The notes beneath the pieces were generated by a model, which saw only the letters and a list, made by a program, of their open reading frames with translations, was not told the DNA's origin and made no database searches. From the NCBI RefSeq assembly GCF_018100925.1, contig NZ_JAGJEH010000008.1, positions 1-64,000 on the forward strand: a stretch of 64,000 nt of DNA, in the 5' to 3' direction. A program made the translations under genes and the position numbers. The DNA comes from Pseudoalteromonas luteoviolacea (GTDB taxonomy: Bacteria; Pseudomonadota; Gammaproteobacteria; Enterobacterales; Alteromonadaceae). Shown in pieces: positions 10,152 through 18,818 of the stretch (within the stretch, counting starts at the first letter, position 1; every line of letters begins with the position of its first letter).

Positions 10152-12647
10152 ATGCCAAAGCAGGATCCCTATCTCTCTCGAGAACAAGAAAAATACGATA
10201 ATCCAGTTCCAAGTCGTGAATATATACTGGAAAAAATTAAAGCCAGTAGCAAAAAAACCAGCTTCAGTCAGCTCTGCCAAGCACTCAATGTGTTTGAAGA
10301 GGAGCGACAGATTGCGTTTAAAAGGCGACTTCGGGCGATGGAGCGTGATGGTCAACTTCACTTCAATAAATTCAAATGCTACGTGATCCCTTGCGATGAC
10401 GGTTTAGTCAAAGGCAAGGTGATTGGTCATCGTGATGGATTTGGTTTTTTAGAAGTTGAGGGAGAGAAAAAAGACTGGTTTATCACCAAGCACCAGATGG
10501 ATCGTGTGTTGCACGGAGACTGGGTGTTAGCTAAGGCTGCAAGCCGTGGTTCGGGTGGTAAAGTCGAAGCGCGTATTGTACGGGTTTTGGAGTCTGAACG
10601 GGCACCTATTATAGGGCGATTTTTTGTTGAGCACGGGATGGCGGTCGTTGTACCGGAAGATCCACGCCTTACTCAAGATATTATTATTTTGCCTGGCAGT
10701 GAAAAAGGTGCGCGACACAATCAAATGGTGCAGGTTGAAATAACCCAGCGACCTACGAAGCAAATGAATGCGGTTGGCAAGATCACGGATGTGATTGGCG
10801 ACCATATGGCACCGGGTATGGAAATTGAAGTCGCGCTTCGCAATCACGATATTCCGCATATTTGGCCACAAGCAGTTGAAGAACAAGTGAGCAAACATGG
10901 CGAACACGTTGCAGAAAAGGACAAACAAGGCCGCATTGACCTTCGCAATCTACCGCTATTAACCATTGATGGTGAAGATGCTCGAGATTTTGACGATGCC
11001 GTTCACTGTGAGCGTAAACGTTCGGGTGGTTGGCGACTTTGGGTTGCCATTGCTGATGTATCTCATTATGTGGAAAAAAATAGTCCCTTAGATAAAGAGG
11101 CTATCGAGCGTGGCAACTCGGTATATTTCCCAGAGCAAGTTGTACCTATGTTACCCAAAGTGCTATCCAACGGGTTGTGTTCATTGAACCCAAAAGTAGA
11201 TAGGCTATGTATGGTTGCAGAGATGACGGTTTCAGAAGCTGGGCGACTGTCTGGTTATCGTTTTTATGAAGCCGTGATGAATTCCCATGCGCGTCTTACA
11301 TATACAAAGGTACATGCAATTTTACAAGGTGATGAAAAGCTGCGTGAAGAGTATGCAGATGTAACGCCTCACCTGACTGAGCTTCACAACATGTATATGG
11401 CGCTTAAGTCGGCGCGTCAAACACGTGGTGCTATTGAATTTGAAACTCTGGAAACCCGTTTTGTATTCAATGCTTATCGTAAAATTGAATCTATCGTACC
11501 TGTCGTACGCAACGATGCACATAAACTCATCGAAGAGTGTATGATTTTGGCAAATGTGTCTGCTGCAAGATTACTTGAGAAACACGAAGCAAGTAGCTTA
11601 TACCGTGTCCATGACGAGCCAGATCCTGAAAAACTGAGTCACTTTAGGCAGTTCTTAAATGACCTTGGTATAGAGAGCCCAATTGGACATGAGCCGACAC
11701 CGCTTGAACTCACCGAGGCGTTAGCATCACTCGGTCAACGTCCAGAGACTGAATTAATCCAAACCATGTTACTGCGCTCTATGAAGCAAGCGGTATATCA
11801 ACCAGACAATATTGGTCATTATGGTCTCGCGCTTAAAGCGTATGCTCACTTTACTTCACCGATCAGGCGTTATCCTGATCTGGTTGTACACAGAGCAATC
11901 AAAGGGATCTTAGCTGAACAAGGGCAAAAAGTGTCTGGTGCGTATGTATACGACGCGGATGAAGCTGATCAACTGGGCGAGCAGTGTTCGATGACCGAGC
12001 GCCGCGCTGATGACGCAACGCGAGAAGTGGCTGACTGGTTGAAATGCGAATTTATGCAAGACCATGTCGGTAGTGAATTCTCAGGTGTGATTTCATCAGT
12101 AACCAATTTTGGCTTGTTTGTTCGCCTTGATGAGTTGCAAATTGACGGCATGATCCACGTCAGCAATTTAGGTCATGAATACTTCCACTTTGATGGTGCA
12201 AAGCACTGTTTAGTCGGAGAGCACAGTAAAACGGTATACCGTTTAGGCGACAAATTGAGTGTCGTCGTGGCATCGGTGAGCTTAGATGAGCGACGTATTA
12301 ATTTGGTGCTGGCGGATGAAGCTGAGCCAGACCGTTATGCAAGGCGCCGTAAAAAATCCAGTTCTGGTGCAGAGCCCGTTGCAAAAAGCAGTGTTCGGGC
12401 CCAGCTGAAAGCGGGTAAAATTCCAAAAGGAAAATCGGATAAACAAGACGACTCGCCAGATAAAGGCAGCAAGCAGGCTAAAAAACGTAAAAAAACCACG
12501 CCGAAAGGGGTGTTGAAGAAGAGTAAAAAAGCGGGCGCATCAGGAAGTAAAAAAGCCGCTAAAAAAAGTACAGGAAAAAAAGCCACTAAGGCGAAAAGAC
12601 CGGGTAAAAATGCCCGCAAGAGACAAAAAAATAGTGCCGGAGCATAG
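10152..12647 (+). CDS. rnr: Ribonuclease R
   Basis: This is an 831-residue 3'-5' exoribonuclease that degrades structured RNA and takes part in rRNA/tmRNA quality control. The N-terminus (MPKQDPYLSREQEKYDNPVP) matches RNase R starts. A winged-helix HTH_12 region comes first, then cold-shock domains, the RNB catalytic core with DGEDARDFDDAVH near residue 271 (metal-binding aspartates) and HFTSPIRRYPDLVVHRAI, then an S1 domain (about residues 635-720). The last 100 residues are a Lys-rich basic tail. No strong ribosome site is visible before the ATG. The gene is followed after 2 nt by rlmB, the usual enterobacterial order, so the two are probably co-transcribed. Confidence 0.97.
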   Translation: MPKQDPYLSREQEKYDNPVPSREYILEKIKASSKKTSFSQLCQALNVFEEERQIAFKRRLRAMERDGQLHFNKFKCYVIPCDDGLVKGKVIGHRDGFGFLEVEGEKKDWFITKHQMDRVLHGDWVLAKAASRGSGGKVEARIVRVLESERAPIIGRFFVEHGMAVVVPEDPRLTQDIIILPGSEKGARHNQMVQVEITQRPTKQMNAVGKITDVIGDHMAPGMEIEVALRNHDIPHIWPQAVEEQVSKHGEHVAEKDKQGRIDLRNLPLLTIDGEDARDFDDAVHCERKRSGGWRLWVAIADVSHYVEKNSPLDKEAIERGNSVYFPEQVVPMLPKVLSNGLCSLNPKVDRLCMVAEMTVSEAGRLSGYRFYEAVMNSHARLTYTKVHAILQGDEKLREEYADVTPHLTELHNMYMALKSARQTRGAIEFETLETRFVFNAYRKIESIVPVVRNDAHKLIEECMILANVSAARLLEKHEASSLYRVHDEPDPEKLSHFRQFLNDLGIESPIGHEPTPLELTEALASLGQRPETELIQTMLLRSMKQAVYQPDNIGHYGLALKAYAHFTSPIRRYPDLVVHRAIKGILAEQGQKVSGAYVYDADEADQLGEQCSMTERRADDATREVADWLKCEFMQDHVGSEFSGVISSVTNFGLFVRLDELQIDGMIHVSNLGHEYFHFDGAKHCLVGEHSKTVYRLGDKLSVVVASVSLDERRINLVLADEAEPDRYARRRKKSSSGAEPVAKSSVRAQLKAGKIPKGKSDKQDDSPDKGSKQAKKRKKTTPKGVLKKSKKAGASGSKKAAKKSTGKKATKAKRPGKNARKRQKNSAGA

Positions 12648-12649
12648 TT

Positions 12650-13387
12650 TTGAGTAATGAATTAATTTTTGGCTTTCACTCCATTGAAGCCATTTTAGCC
12701 AAAGAACCTGAACGCTTTTTAGAAATTTACGCATTAAAAGGCCGTGATGATAAGCGCTTGAGTGCAGTGGTCAATGAAGCACGTAAGTTTGGTATTTCAG
12801 TGCAGTTTATGCAGCGTAAAGCCTTAGACAACAAAGCAAAAGGCGAGCAGCATCAAGGTATTATTGCCAACGTCAAAGCCCCGCGCACATTGAATGAAAA
12901 CGACTTACAAGGGATCATTGATGCGAATGCAGCGCCCTTTTTCTTGGTGCTAGACGGTGTCACAGATCCTCATAACTTGGGAGCATGTTTGCGCAGTGCC
13001 GATGCGGCAGGTGTGCACGCCGTTATCGTGCCAAAAGATAAGTCAGCCAAGCTGAATGGCACCGCGCGTAAAGTGGCTTGTGGCGCAGCGGAAACGGTGC
13101 CACTGATTCAAGTAACAAACCTAGCGCGTACATTGCGTGATATTAAAGACGCAGGTGTTTGGGTTGTTGGTACAGCTGGTGAGACAGACAATGAGATTTT
13201 CACGTCTGATTTAAAAGGCCCTATTGCGATAGTGATGGGTGCAGAAGGCGACGGTATGCGCCGCTTAACGAGAGAGCACTGCGACTTATTGGTGAAAATC
13301 CCAATGGTCGGTACTGTATCTAGCTTGAACGTTTCTGTTGCTACAGGCGTTTGCTTATTTGAAGTACTGCGTCAGCGCAGTTTATAA
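12650..13387 (+). CDS. rlmB: 23S rRNA Gm2251 2'-O-methyltransferase RlmB
   Basis: The 245-residue SPOUT-family enzyme methylates the ribose of G2251 in 23S rRNA using SAM. The start is a TTG two bases after the rnr stop. The first residues SNELIFGFHSIEA match the RlmB N-terminus, and GGAG lies at about 12639, so the rare start is real and probably translationally coupled. The N-terminal substrate-binding domain (HQGIIANV) is followed by the knotted SpoU domain with LVLDGVTDPHNLGACLRSADAAG, IVMGAEGDGMRRL and a C-terminal VSSLNVSVATGVCLFE SAM-binding loop. Its length is normal for the family. Confidence 0.97.
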   Translation: MSNELIFGFHSIEAILAKEPERFLEIYALKGRDDKRLSAVVNEARKFGISVQFMQRKALDNKAKGEQHQGIIANVKAPRTLNENDLQGIIDANAAPFFLVLDGVTDPHNLGACLRSADAAGVHAVIVPKDKSAKLNGTARKVACGAAETVPLIQVTNLARTLRDIKDAGVWVVGTAGETDNEIFTSDLKGPIAIVMGAEGDGMRRLTREHCDLLVKIPMVGTVSSLNVSVATGVCLFEVLRQRSL

Positions 13388-13394
13388 GTCACTC

Positions 13395-13427
13395 TTAGAG
13401 ACTTTACTTAACCAGTAAAGTCTCTAA
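13395..13427. terminator. Bidirectional hairpin between rlmB and yjjG
   Basis: A perfect 14-bp inverted repeat (13395-13408 with 13414-13427, 5-nt loop) sits between convergent rlmB and yjjG and includes the yjjG stop codon. T-tracts on either side are short, so termination strength is uncertain. Confidence 0.65.
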
Positions 13428-14078
13428 TTCTGCCAAATCGCCCACCCGATAGGTTGGTTTAATATCATCGGGACAAGTTTGACCATCATGTTGTAACCAG
13501 CAGCTGTCTATACCAAATCGATTGGCGCCCAGTATGTCACTTTTTGGTGTATCTCCCACCATTAAAACATTTGCCTTGTCAGGATTACCTAACAACTCTA
13601 AGGTGTGTTCAAATACTTGCGGATCGGGTTTAGCTACGCCGACTTGCTCAGAAATAACGACATGATCAAAAAAATGCTTAAAACCGGTATTGTTTAAACG
13701 CTTTTCTTGCAGTGCGCTAAACCCATTGGTGATGATGTTCAAAGATGTTGTTGGGTTGAGTGCCGATAATAAAGAGTGCGCGCCAGGCAAGGGTTTACAT
13801 ATCTCTGCCATGGCATTTAAAAAACCGAGGTTTAACAGCTCAGGTGAGACAGACAGCTTTGTAGCCCAAGTATTGAAGCGAGTAACTTGAAGCGTTTGCG
13901 CATCAATTTTCCCTTCCTGATATTGAACCCACAATGGCGCATTGAGTGTCTGATATTCATTGTAGTCTTGCTGACTAAATGCCACATCATGTTGTTTGAA
14001 CATGGTTTGCAAGCCGAGAAAAGCGTCAAAGTGAAACAGGGTTTCATCGGCGTCAAAGATAATATGAGAATACTTCAT
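13404..14078 (-). CDS. yjjG: Pyrimidine 5'-nucleotidase YjjG (HAD family)
   Basis: The 224-residue HAD phosphatase is strongly similar along its length to E. coli YjjG, which dephosphorylates dUMP, dTMP, UMP and modified pyrimidine monophosphates. Motif I is FDADETLF at the N-terminus, motif II is ITNGFSALQ and motif IV is MVGDTPKSDI; a cap lies between residues 20 and 95. ATG 14078 is chosen; a TTG one codon upstream is possible. The start overlaps the yjjX stop in TGATG, so translation is coupled. Both genes belong to nucleotide-pool cleaning, which fits an operon. Confidence 0.94.
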   Translation of the reverse strand: MKYSHIIFDADETLFHFDAFLGLQTMFKQHDVAFSQQDYNEYQTLNAPLWVQYQEGKIDAQTLQVTRFNTWATKLSVSPELLNLGFLNAMAEICKPLPGAHSLLSALNPTTSLNIITNGFSALQEKRLNNTGFKHFFDHVVISEQVGVAKPDPQVFEHTLELLGNPDKANVLMVGDTPKSDILGANRFGIDSCWLQHDGQTCPDDIKPTYRVGDLAELETLLVK

Positions 14079-14605
14079 CAACTATATAACTCTGAGTGAA
14101 TAAAAGGGGCCATTGCTAAGGTGAGTGCCTGTGTATATGAACTCTCTCTAGTGGCTAGATTATTTGTTAGCAAGCCAATAGCCCCGCCTTTTTGTTTGAT
14201 ATTGGTCGTGTTAAAAACTCGGTCCATGACATGGCCAAGTTCTTCACCTTGCTCAAGTGCACTATATATTTTCTCTGGCAGCGGTAGGTTGCAGCTTCTA
14301 CTAACACTAGAATGCTGTTTATTGGCGATCACCACAAATGCAAACGTAGCCGCACCGTAGTCAAACTTGGCTGCGCCACCTTCCATCGCGCAGTAAAAGT
14401 CAGCATCAAAATGTGCTTTGAGGTAATCGACTCTATTTTGAGCACCAAGACGCGTATCTAATTCTCCCAGAGGTTGATCGGGCACGCCACTTGGCGCGTG
14501 GCAGCCCTCACAGTGAATTTCCTGCTCAGGAAAGTACTGCTGAAAAATTGTTTTTGCGGCGTTAATTTTTACTGGATTTTTTGAACCAACAAGTATTTTG
14601 AGCAT
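14078..14605 (-). CDS. yjjX: Inosine/xanthosine triphosphatase YjjX
   Basis: The 175-residue enzyme hydrolyses non-canonical purine NTPs (ITP, XTP), protecting nucleic acids from deaminated bases. The N-terminus MLKILVGSKNPVKINAA carries the NTPase fingerprint GSKNPVK, and FYCAMEGGAAKFDYGAATFAFV and GGAIGLLTNN are further family blocks. ATG 14605 is preferred because family members begin directly with this strand; a TTG at 14626 would add seven unsupported residues. It overlaps yjjG by one base, and this two-gene house-cleaning operon runs leftward. Confidence 0.93.
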   Translation of the reverse strand: MLKILVGSKNPVKINAAKTIFQQYFPEQEIHCEGCHAPSGVPDQPLGELDTRLGAQNRVDYLKAHFDADFYCAMEGGAAKFDYGAATFAFVVIANKQHSSVSRSCNLPLPEKIYSALEQGEELGHVMDRVFNTTNIKQKGGAIGLLTNNLATRESSYTQALTLAMAPFIHSELYS

Positions 14606-14670
14606 AATAAATTCCACATCCCTCAATTTTGAGTCGATAGTTTACTGAGGGAAAGTGAAATAAGGCAAAT

Positions 14671-15570
14671 TTAAATATTTAACTCCGTGGGGGCCAAGTT
14701 TTCATAGGCACGTTTTTTAATGAGTAGGTCTTTTATGAGTGGTGTTAACACCAGCTCCATTGCCAAGCCCATTTTTCCACCAGGTACAACTAATGTATTG
14801 ACGCGAGACATAAAGCTGCCTTCTATCATTTGTAAATAATAGGGGAAATTGACATCGTCAATGCCACGAAAACGGATCACCACAAAGCTTTCATCTAGAG
14901 AAGGGATGTCTTTTGCGCTGAAAGGATTCGATGTATCGACAGTTGGAACGCGCTGGAAATTAATATGCGTGCGTGAAAACTGCGGCGTTATATGGTTTAT
15001 ATAGTCGTCCATACTGCGCACGATGGAGGTCATAACGGCTTCTCTTGAATGACCTCGTTCATGAGTATCGCGGATGAGTTTTTGGATCCATTCGAGGTTG
15101 ATGATAGGCACCATACCAATCAACAGATCCACATGTTTTGCAACATTGTGTTCTTCGGTGACCACACCGCCGTGTAGGCCTTCATAAAACAGCATATCTG
15201 TGTTTTTTTCTAAATCTTGATACGGCGTAAATGTACCAGGAAGTTGGTTGTAGGGGACCGCATCGTCGAATGTGTGCAAATACTTACGTATCCTACCATT
15301 TCCTGTTTTTCCGTAACTCGCAAATAGCTCTTCCAATGCCTCGAAATCATTTGCTTGCTGTCCGAAATAGCTCAAATGCTTGCCTTCTTGTAAGGCCTCG
15401 CGTTTAAGTTTATCCATCTCCGGACGAGTGTAGCGGTGGAAACTGTCTCCCTCAACAAGTGTGGCTTTGGCATCAAGACTACGAAATATATGTTTTATGG
15501 CGTTGGTAGTCGTTGTCGTCCCGGCGCCTGAACTTCCAGTAATGGCGATAATTGGGTGTTGTTGTGACAT
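14671..15570 (-). CDS. prkB: Phosphoribulokinase-like kinase PrkB
   Basis: The 299-residue P-loop kinase of the phosphoribulokinase/uridine kinase fold is closely similar to E. coli PrkB. The Walker A loop GSSGAGTTTT is near residue 10, followed by EGDSFHRYTRPEMD, FYEGLHGGVV, HVDLLIGMVPIINLEWIQK and VVPGGKMGLAMEL near the end. ATG 15570 has a GAGGT ribosome site and matches the family start; upstream in-frame codons are not needed. No RuBisCO is nearby, so the reaction may not serve carbon fixation, and the physiological substrate is not settled by sequence. The gene stands alone, 65 nt from yjjX. Confidence 0.93.
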   Translation of the reverse strand: MSQQHPIIAITGSSGAGTTTTTNAIKHIFRSLDAKATLVEGDSFHRYTRPEMDKLKREALQEGKHLSYFGQQANDFEALEELFASYGKTGNGRIRKYLHTFDDAVPYNQLPGTFTPYQDLEKNTDMLFYEGLHGGVVTEEHNVAKHVDLLIGMVPIINLEWIQKLIRDTHERGHSREAVMTSIVRSMDDYINHITPQFSRTHINFQRVPTVDTSNPFSAKDIPSLDESFVVIRFRGIDDVNFPYYLQMIEGSFMSRVNTLVVPGGKMGLAMELVLTPLIKDLLIKKRAYENLAPTELNI

Positions 15571-15860
15571 GGTAACCTCAATAAAAACGGAGTCTAATAG
15601 CGGCTGTTGATTGAGTATCACACCTGTTTAGCCGCTCGCTTTTGCGCTGATATCGCGCTTGATTAAAGCAATGTGAAGCACAACTGCATTGTAGCCATCA
15701 CCGCTGGAACATCTGAATTGATGTTACTGAAAGACGAAAATTTCGCAAGCGCTTTGCGAGTATACGGTGTTTTGTGTGTGTAAAAAAACCAAGAGAACGT
15801 GATAAATTATTGGTTTTTGATTGGCTACTCGGTAAGATCAAAAATAAAAAAGGACGCATA

Positions 15861-16718
15861 ATGTTTAAAGTCATGCTTGGCGCACTATTTGCCTGCAGCC
15901 TAATACCACAAGCTCATGCAGCTATGCCGAAAAGCCAAATTTGGTTAGCAAAAAGCCACGACAATGGAATTACTGTCAAACCACTGACAAGCGATGATGC
16001 CTACCATAACCAGCCATTGGTAAGTGCGGAAGGTGTCTATTATACAAAAGAGATCACCAGCGCAGAGCGCTCTCAGACTGATCTATTTTTGTATCGGTTT
16101 GCTGACAACTCTCATACCAATTTAACCAATACGCCGGAATCCGAATACTCCCCAACAATTTATCCGCACAAAGATGGGGTGTCTGCGATTGTAGTTGAGC
16201 CGTCAGGTAAGCAAAGGCTGTGGTTTTACCCTGAAGAAGCGTCGTTAAAACCCGAGCGTATTTTTGAGCATATCGAGCCTGTGGGTTACCATGCATGGGG
16301 CAAAGGTGAGGATTTAATAATGTTTATTTTGGGAGAGCCTCACACATTACAATTCACCGATTTGTCGGGTCACCTACCCAAGGTTATTGCTAAAGACATT
16401 GGCCGCAGCCTCGCTTTCAATGCAAAAAGAAATATGTATAGCTTTACATTTGTTGAACACGGTGAGCAGTGGTTCGCTACGTATTCAAAACGACTAGGTT
16501 CTGTAAAGAAACATTTTCAACTGCCAAGTAGCGTAAAAGATTACACTTGGCTTGATAGCGATACGTTAGCATACGCCATTGATAATAAAGTGTTTACTAG
16601 AAATATAGATGCGCCAAAATCCGTAAAGTTGTGGCGCAATTTTGAAGGTTATTGCAAAGCAAATATTACCCGACTAAGCTTCCATGAAGAAACCTTGGCT
16701 TTTGTCTGCGATCGATAA
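15861..16718 (+). CDS. Exported TolB-like beta-propeller protein, unknown function
   Basis: The start ATG 15861 has AGGA at 15851 and opens a signal peptide, FKVMLGALFACSLIPQAHA, giving a 285-residue precursor. An in-frame start further upstream would place extra charged residues before the signal and is unlikely. The mature part has repeated blade-like stretches such as DLFLYRFADNSHTNLTNTPE, YSPTIYPHKDG and LWFYPEEA, resembling TolB/PD40 propellers that bind ligands or proteins. No catalytic motif was seen. It lies 68 nt upstream of galE on the same strand but a functional link is not evident. It is probably periplasmic. Confidence 0.75.
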   Translation: MFKVMLGALFACSLIPQAHAAMPKSQIWLAKSHDNGITVKPLTSDDAYHNQPLVSAEGVYYTKEITSAERSQTDLFLYRFADNSHTNLTNTPESEYSPTIYPHKDGVSAIVVEPSGKQRLWFYPEEASLKPERIFEHIEPVGYHAWGKGEDLIMFILGEPHTLQFTDLSGHLPKVIAKDIGRSLAFNAKRNMYSFTFVEHGEQWFATYSKRLGSVKKHFQLPSSVKDYTWLDSDTLAYAIDNKVFTRNIDAPKSVKLWRNFEGYCKANITRLSFHEETLAFVCDR

Positions 16719-16786
16719 TCTTGGTATTTTGTCGTTTACAGTAAAGCTGTAGCGCATATGATTTTTTATTATTTAATAGGGTCAAC

Positions 16787-17803
16787 ATGATAGTTTTAGT
16801 AACAGGTGGTGCGGGGTATATTGGCTCGCATACGGTTGTTGAGTTACTCAATAAAGGTGATGAAGTGGTTGTAGTTGATAACCTAGCTAATTCTTCAGCC
16901 CTTGCATTGGACAGAGTTAAAAGTATTACAGGAAAGGACGTTACGTTTTATAAAGGAAGTATTTTAGATCGTGTTTTTCTAGACTCAGTATTTGCACAGC
17001 ATGCTATTGATCAAGTGATTCATTTTGCGGGCCTTAAGGCTGTTGGTGAGTCTGTTCAAAAACCTATTGAGTACTACCAAACGAATGTACAAGGTACCTT
17101 GACTCTGCTAGATGCCATGCGTGACGCGAATGTATTTAAGTTGGTATTTAGCTCATCAGCTACTGTATATGGTGATCCGCAAAGTTTACCTATCCGTGAA
17201 GATTTTCCCGTTGGTGGCACGACGAACCCATATGGCAGCTCGAAGCTTATGGTTGAAATGATGTTACAGGATCTTGCAAAATCTGATGAGCGTTGGGCTG
17301 TCGCGATATTGCGCTACTTTAACCCTGTTGGTGCCCATGAGTCTGGTTTGATAGGTGAAGATCCCAATGGTATTCCAAATAACTTGTTGCCGTACATTAC
17401 ACAGGTTGCGGTTGGTAAGTTAGAGCGTTTAGGGGTGTTTGGTGATGATTATGACACTCATGATGGCACAGGAGTGCGTGATTATATTCATGTAGTTGAT
17501 CTTGCTTTGGGTCACTTAAAATCCCTAGATAGACTCGAAAAATTTAATGGCGTGCATATATACAATTTAGGAACAGGTAATGGGTACTCTGTATTGGATA
17601 TGGTAAAAGCTTTTGAATCAGCGTCAAACAGAGCCATTCCATATGATATAAAGCCACGTCGTTCTGGGGATATATCTGCCTGTTATGCAGCACCAGAAAA
17701 AGCAATGAAAGAACTTAATTGGAAGGCGGAAAGGGGTATCGACAGTATGATGAAAGATTCATGGCATTGGCAAGATAACAACCCTGAAGGATACCAAGCA
17801 TAG
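16787..17803 (+). CDS. galE: UDP-glucose 4-epimerase
   Basis: The 338-residue short-chain dehydrogenase-fold epimerase interconverts UDP-glucose and UDP-galactose with bound NAD. It shows the nucleotide-binding loop TGGAGYIGSH at residues 6-15, the catalytic Ser124 in FSSSATVYGD, and Tyr149 and Lys153 in NPYGSSK, at the same numbers as E. coli GalE. Its length equals that of the E. coli enzyme. The ribosome site is weak (AGGG). No other Leloir gene is next to it, so it probably supplies sugar nucleotides for surface polysaccharide. A strong terminator follows. Confidence 0.97.
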   Translation: MIVLVTGGAGYIGSHTVVELLNKGDEVVVVDNLANSSALALDRVKSITGKDVTFYKGSILDRVFLDSVFAQHAIDQVIHFAGLKAVGESVQKPIEYYQTNVQGTLTLLDAMRDANVFKLVFSSSATVYGDPQSLPIREDFPVGGTTNPYGSSKLMVEMMLQDLAKSDERWAVAILRYFNPVGAHESGLIGEDPNGIPNNLLPYITQVAVGKLERLGVFGDDYDTHDGTGVRDYIHVVDLALGHLKSLDRLEKFNGVHIYNLGTGNGYSVLDMVKAFESASNRAIPYDIKPRRSGDISACYAAPEKAMKELNWKAERGIDSMMKDSWHWQDNNPEGYQA

Positions 17804-17893
17804 TTGATCTTACTGTTGTTTAATGGCTAACAATTCTGATGATGACTGACACTTCCTAATTGATTAGCAAAGTGAATAGGAAATATGAATATC

Positions 17894-17932
17894 AAAGGCT
17901 TCTGCTGAAAAAGTAAGCAGAAGCCTTTTGTT
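17894..17932 (+). terminator. Rho-independent terminator of galE
   Basis: A perfect 13-bp stem (17894-17906 with 17916-17928, 9-nt loop) is followed by TGTTT. It lies 90 nt after the galE stop and separates it from the AT-rich accessory pocket. Confidence 0.85.
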
Positions 17933-17996
17933 TGACTTAAAAAAATAGGGTTGTTACATTCCTTTAAATGAAAATATTCATTAAGGAAATCAGCAA

Positions 17997-18262
17997 GTGA
18001 AACTTCAAAAGAAAGAATTGAAGCAGTTATCGTCAAAAGACGTTAAAGTAATTGCTGGTGGAACTTCAGTGAGTAAGGCGCCGCCACAAATGGCGAGGAT
18101 GATGCTTTTACAGCAAGGATGATGCTTTTACAGCAAGGATGATGCTTTTACAGCAAGGATGATGGCTTTTACAGCAAGGATGATGGCTTTTACAGCAAGG
18201 ATGATGGCTTTTACAGCAAGGACGATAACACTTTAAAGAAGGGTGCAGGCAAATATGAATGA
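17997..18262 (+). pseudogene. Double-glycine leader peptide with heptapeptide-repeat core, frameshifted as written
   Basis: GTG 17997 with AAGGA at 17983-17987 opens a 41-codon frame ending at TGA 18120. Its first 22 residues, VKLQKKELKQLSSKDVKVIA plus GG, fit the double-glycine leader consensus (Leu -12, Ser -11, Asp -8, Val -7, Ile -4, Gly -2, Gly -1) recognised by C39-peptidase ABC exporters. Downstream, 21-bp repeats in another frame encode DDGFYSK three times and then run to DDNTLKKGAGKYE with a stop at 18260-18262. One missing A in the run at 18088-18090, and one missing G in each of three 20-bp repeat copies, would join the leader to the core. So the gene is either decayed, phase-variable or mis-sequenced. 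Its end overlaps the next start (ATGAATGA). No exporter gene is visible. Confidence 0.6.
18098..18226 (+). repeat. Tandem 20/21-bp repeat array
   Basis: Three copies of a 20-bp unit start at 18098, 18118 and 18138. Three copies of a 21-bp unit start at 18158, 18179 and 18200, and a partial copy starts at 18221 with GAC GAT. The two unit types differ only by one G (GATGATGC versus GATGATGGC). The 21-bp unit keeps frame and encodes DDGFYSK; the 20-bp unit shifts frame by one at each copy. Confidence 0.95.
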
Positions 18263-18818
18263 AATTCTTGCCTATGTTGATTGGGTATTTAGAGCATTGT
18301 TTTCATTGGTTGTTCTCTTTTTAATGGTCATTTTCTGGGAAAGAAAATTCAGCCTGTTTTTTGGTGGTAAAAGTAGTTTAAGAACTAAAGCCGATCATAC
18401 ACTTCACTCTTGTTTCCTTACCGCGCTATGCACGGTGGTGTTTTTTATCATAGGCAATATACTTTCTGATCACATAATAACTTTACCGATGGAAAAAATT
18501 GCACTTCGCCGATTATATTACTTTTTAGGTATGGTTAATTTAACCTTTTTCTTTGTTTCTTTATTTTTACTGCATGCTATAAGGCAATGTGGGTTTTCAA
18601 ATATTGCAAGGACTGTGTCATATTTAATGTTTATTGAATTATCTTTGTATTTTATTCAACTAGTAGTGCGTGGATACTTAGATATTAGCTACAGTATACT
18701 AAACTCATTCGTTGCTGCCTCTTTTTTCATATGTAATATTATTGCTTTTATCATATTAATAAGTTATCCAACTAAATTGTTTCTAGGTAAAAAGCATTTT
18801 GACTTAGGTAATAGGTGA
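18255..18818 (+). CDS. Small polytopic membrane protein, possible partner or immunity protein of the GG-peptide
   Basis: ATG 18255 is used; a GTG four codons earlier is also in frame. The protein has 187 residues and at least four strongly hydrophobic segments (about residues 12-27, 55-72, 90-110, 125-145 and 150-172), with basic residues in the loops and at the C-terminus. I recognise no family. It starts inside the last codons of the repeat-core frame, which indicates translational coupling to the GG-leader peptide. Base use is very AT-rich, unlike the housekeeping genes around it, so it may be a transferred pair. Immunity or transport is only an inference from adjacency; an ABC exporter it is not. 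Confidence 0.7.
   Translation: MNEILAYVDWVFRALFSLVVLFLMVIFWERKFSLFFGGKSSLRTKADHTLHSCFLTALCTVVFFIIGNILSDHIITLPMEKIALRRLYYFLGMVNLTFFFVSLFLLHAIRQCGFSNIARTVSYLMFIELSLYFIQLVVRGYLDISYSILNSFVAASFFICNIIAFIILISYPTKLFLGKKHFDLGNR

Noticed and set aside
12335..12619. Leftward frame opposite the 3' end of rnr
   Set aside because: Antisense shadow of the Lys-rich tail of RNase R; its hydrophobic look follows from AAA/AAG codons read backwards.
18098..18220. CRISPR-like array
   Set aside because: Units are directly tandem without spacers, and the 21-bp unit encodes a heptapeptide.
18090..18235. Leader frame continuing as MMAFTAR repeats if all units were 21 bp
   Set aside because: That frame stops at a TAA right after the repeats, while the DDGFYSK frame continues to overlap the next gene start; still not fully excluded.
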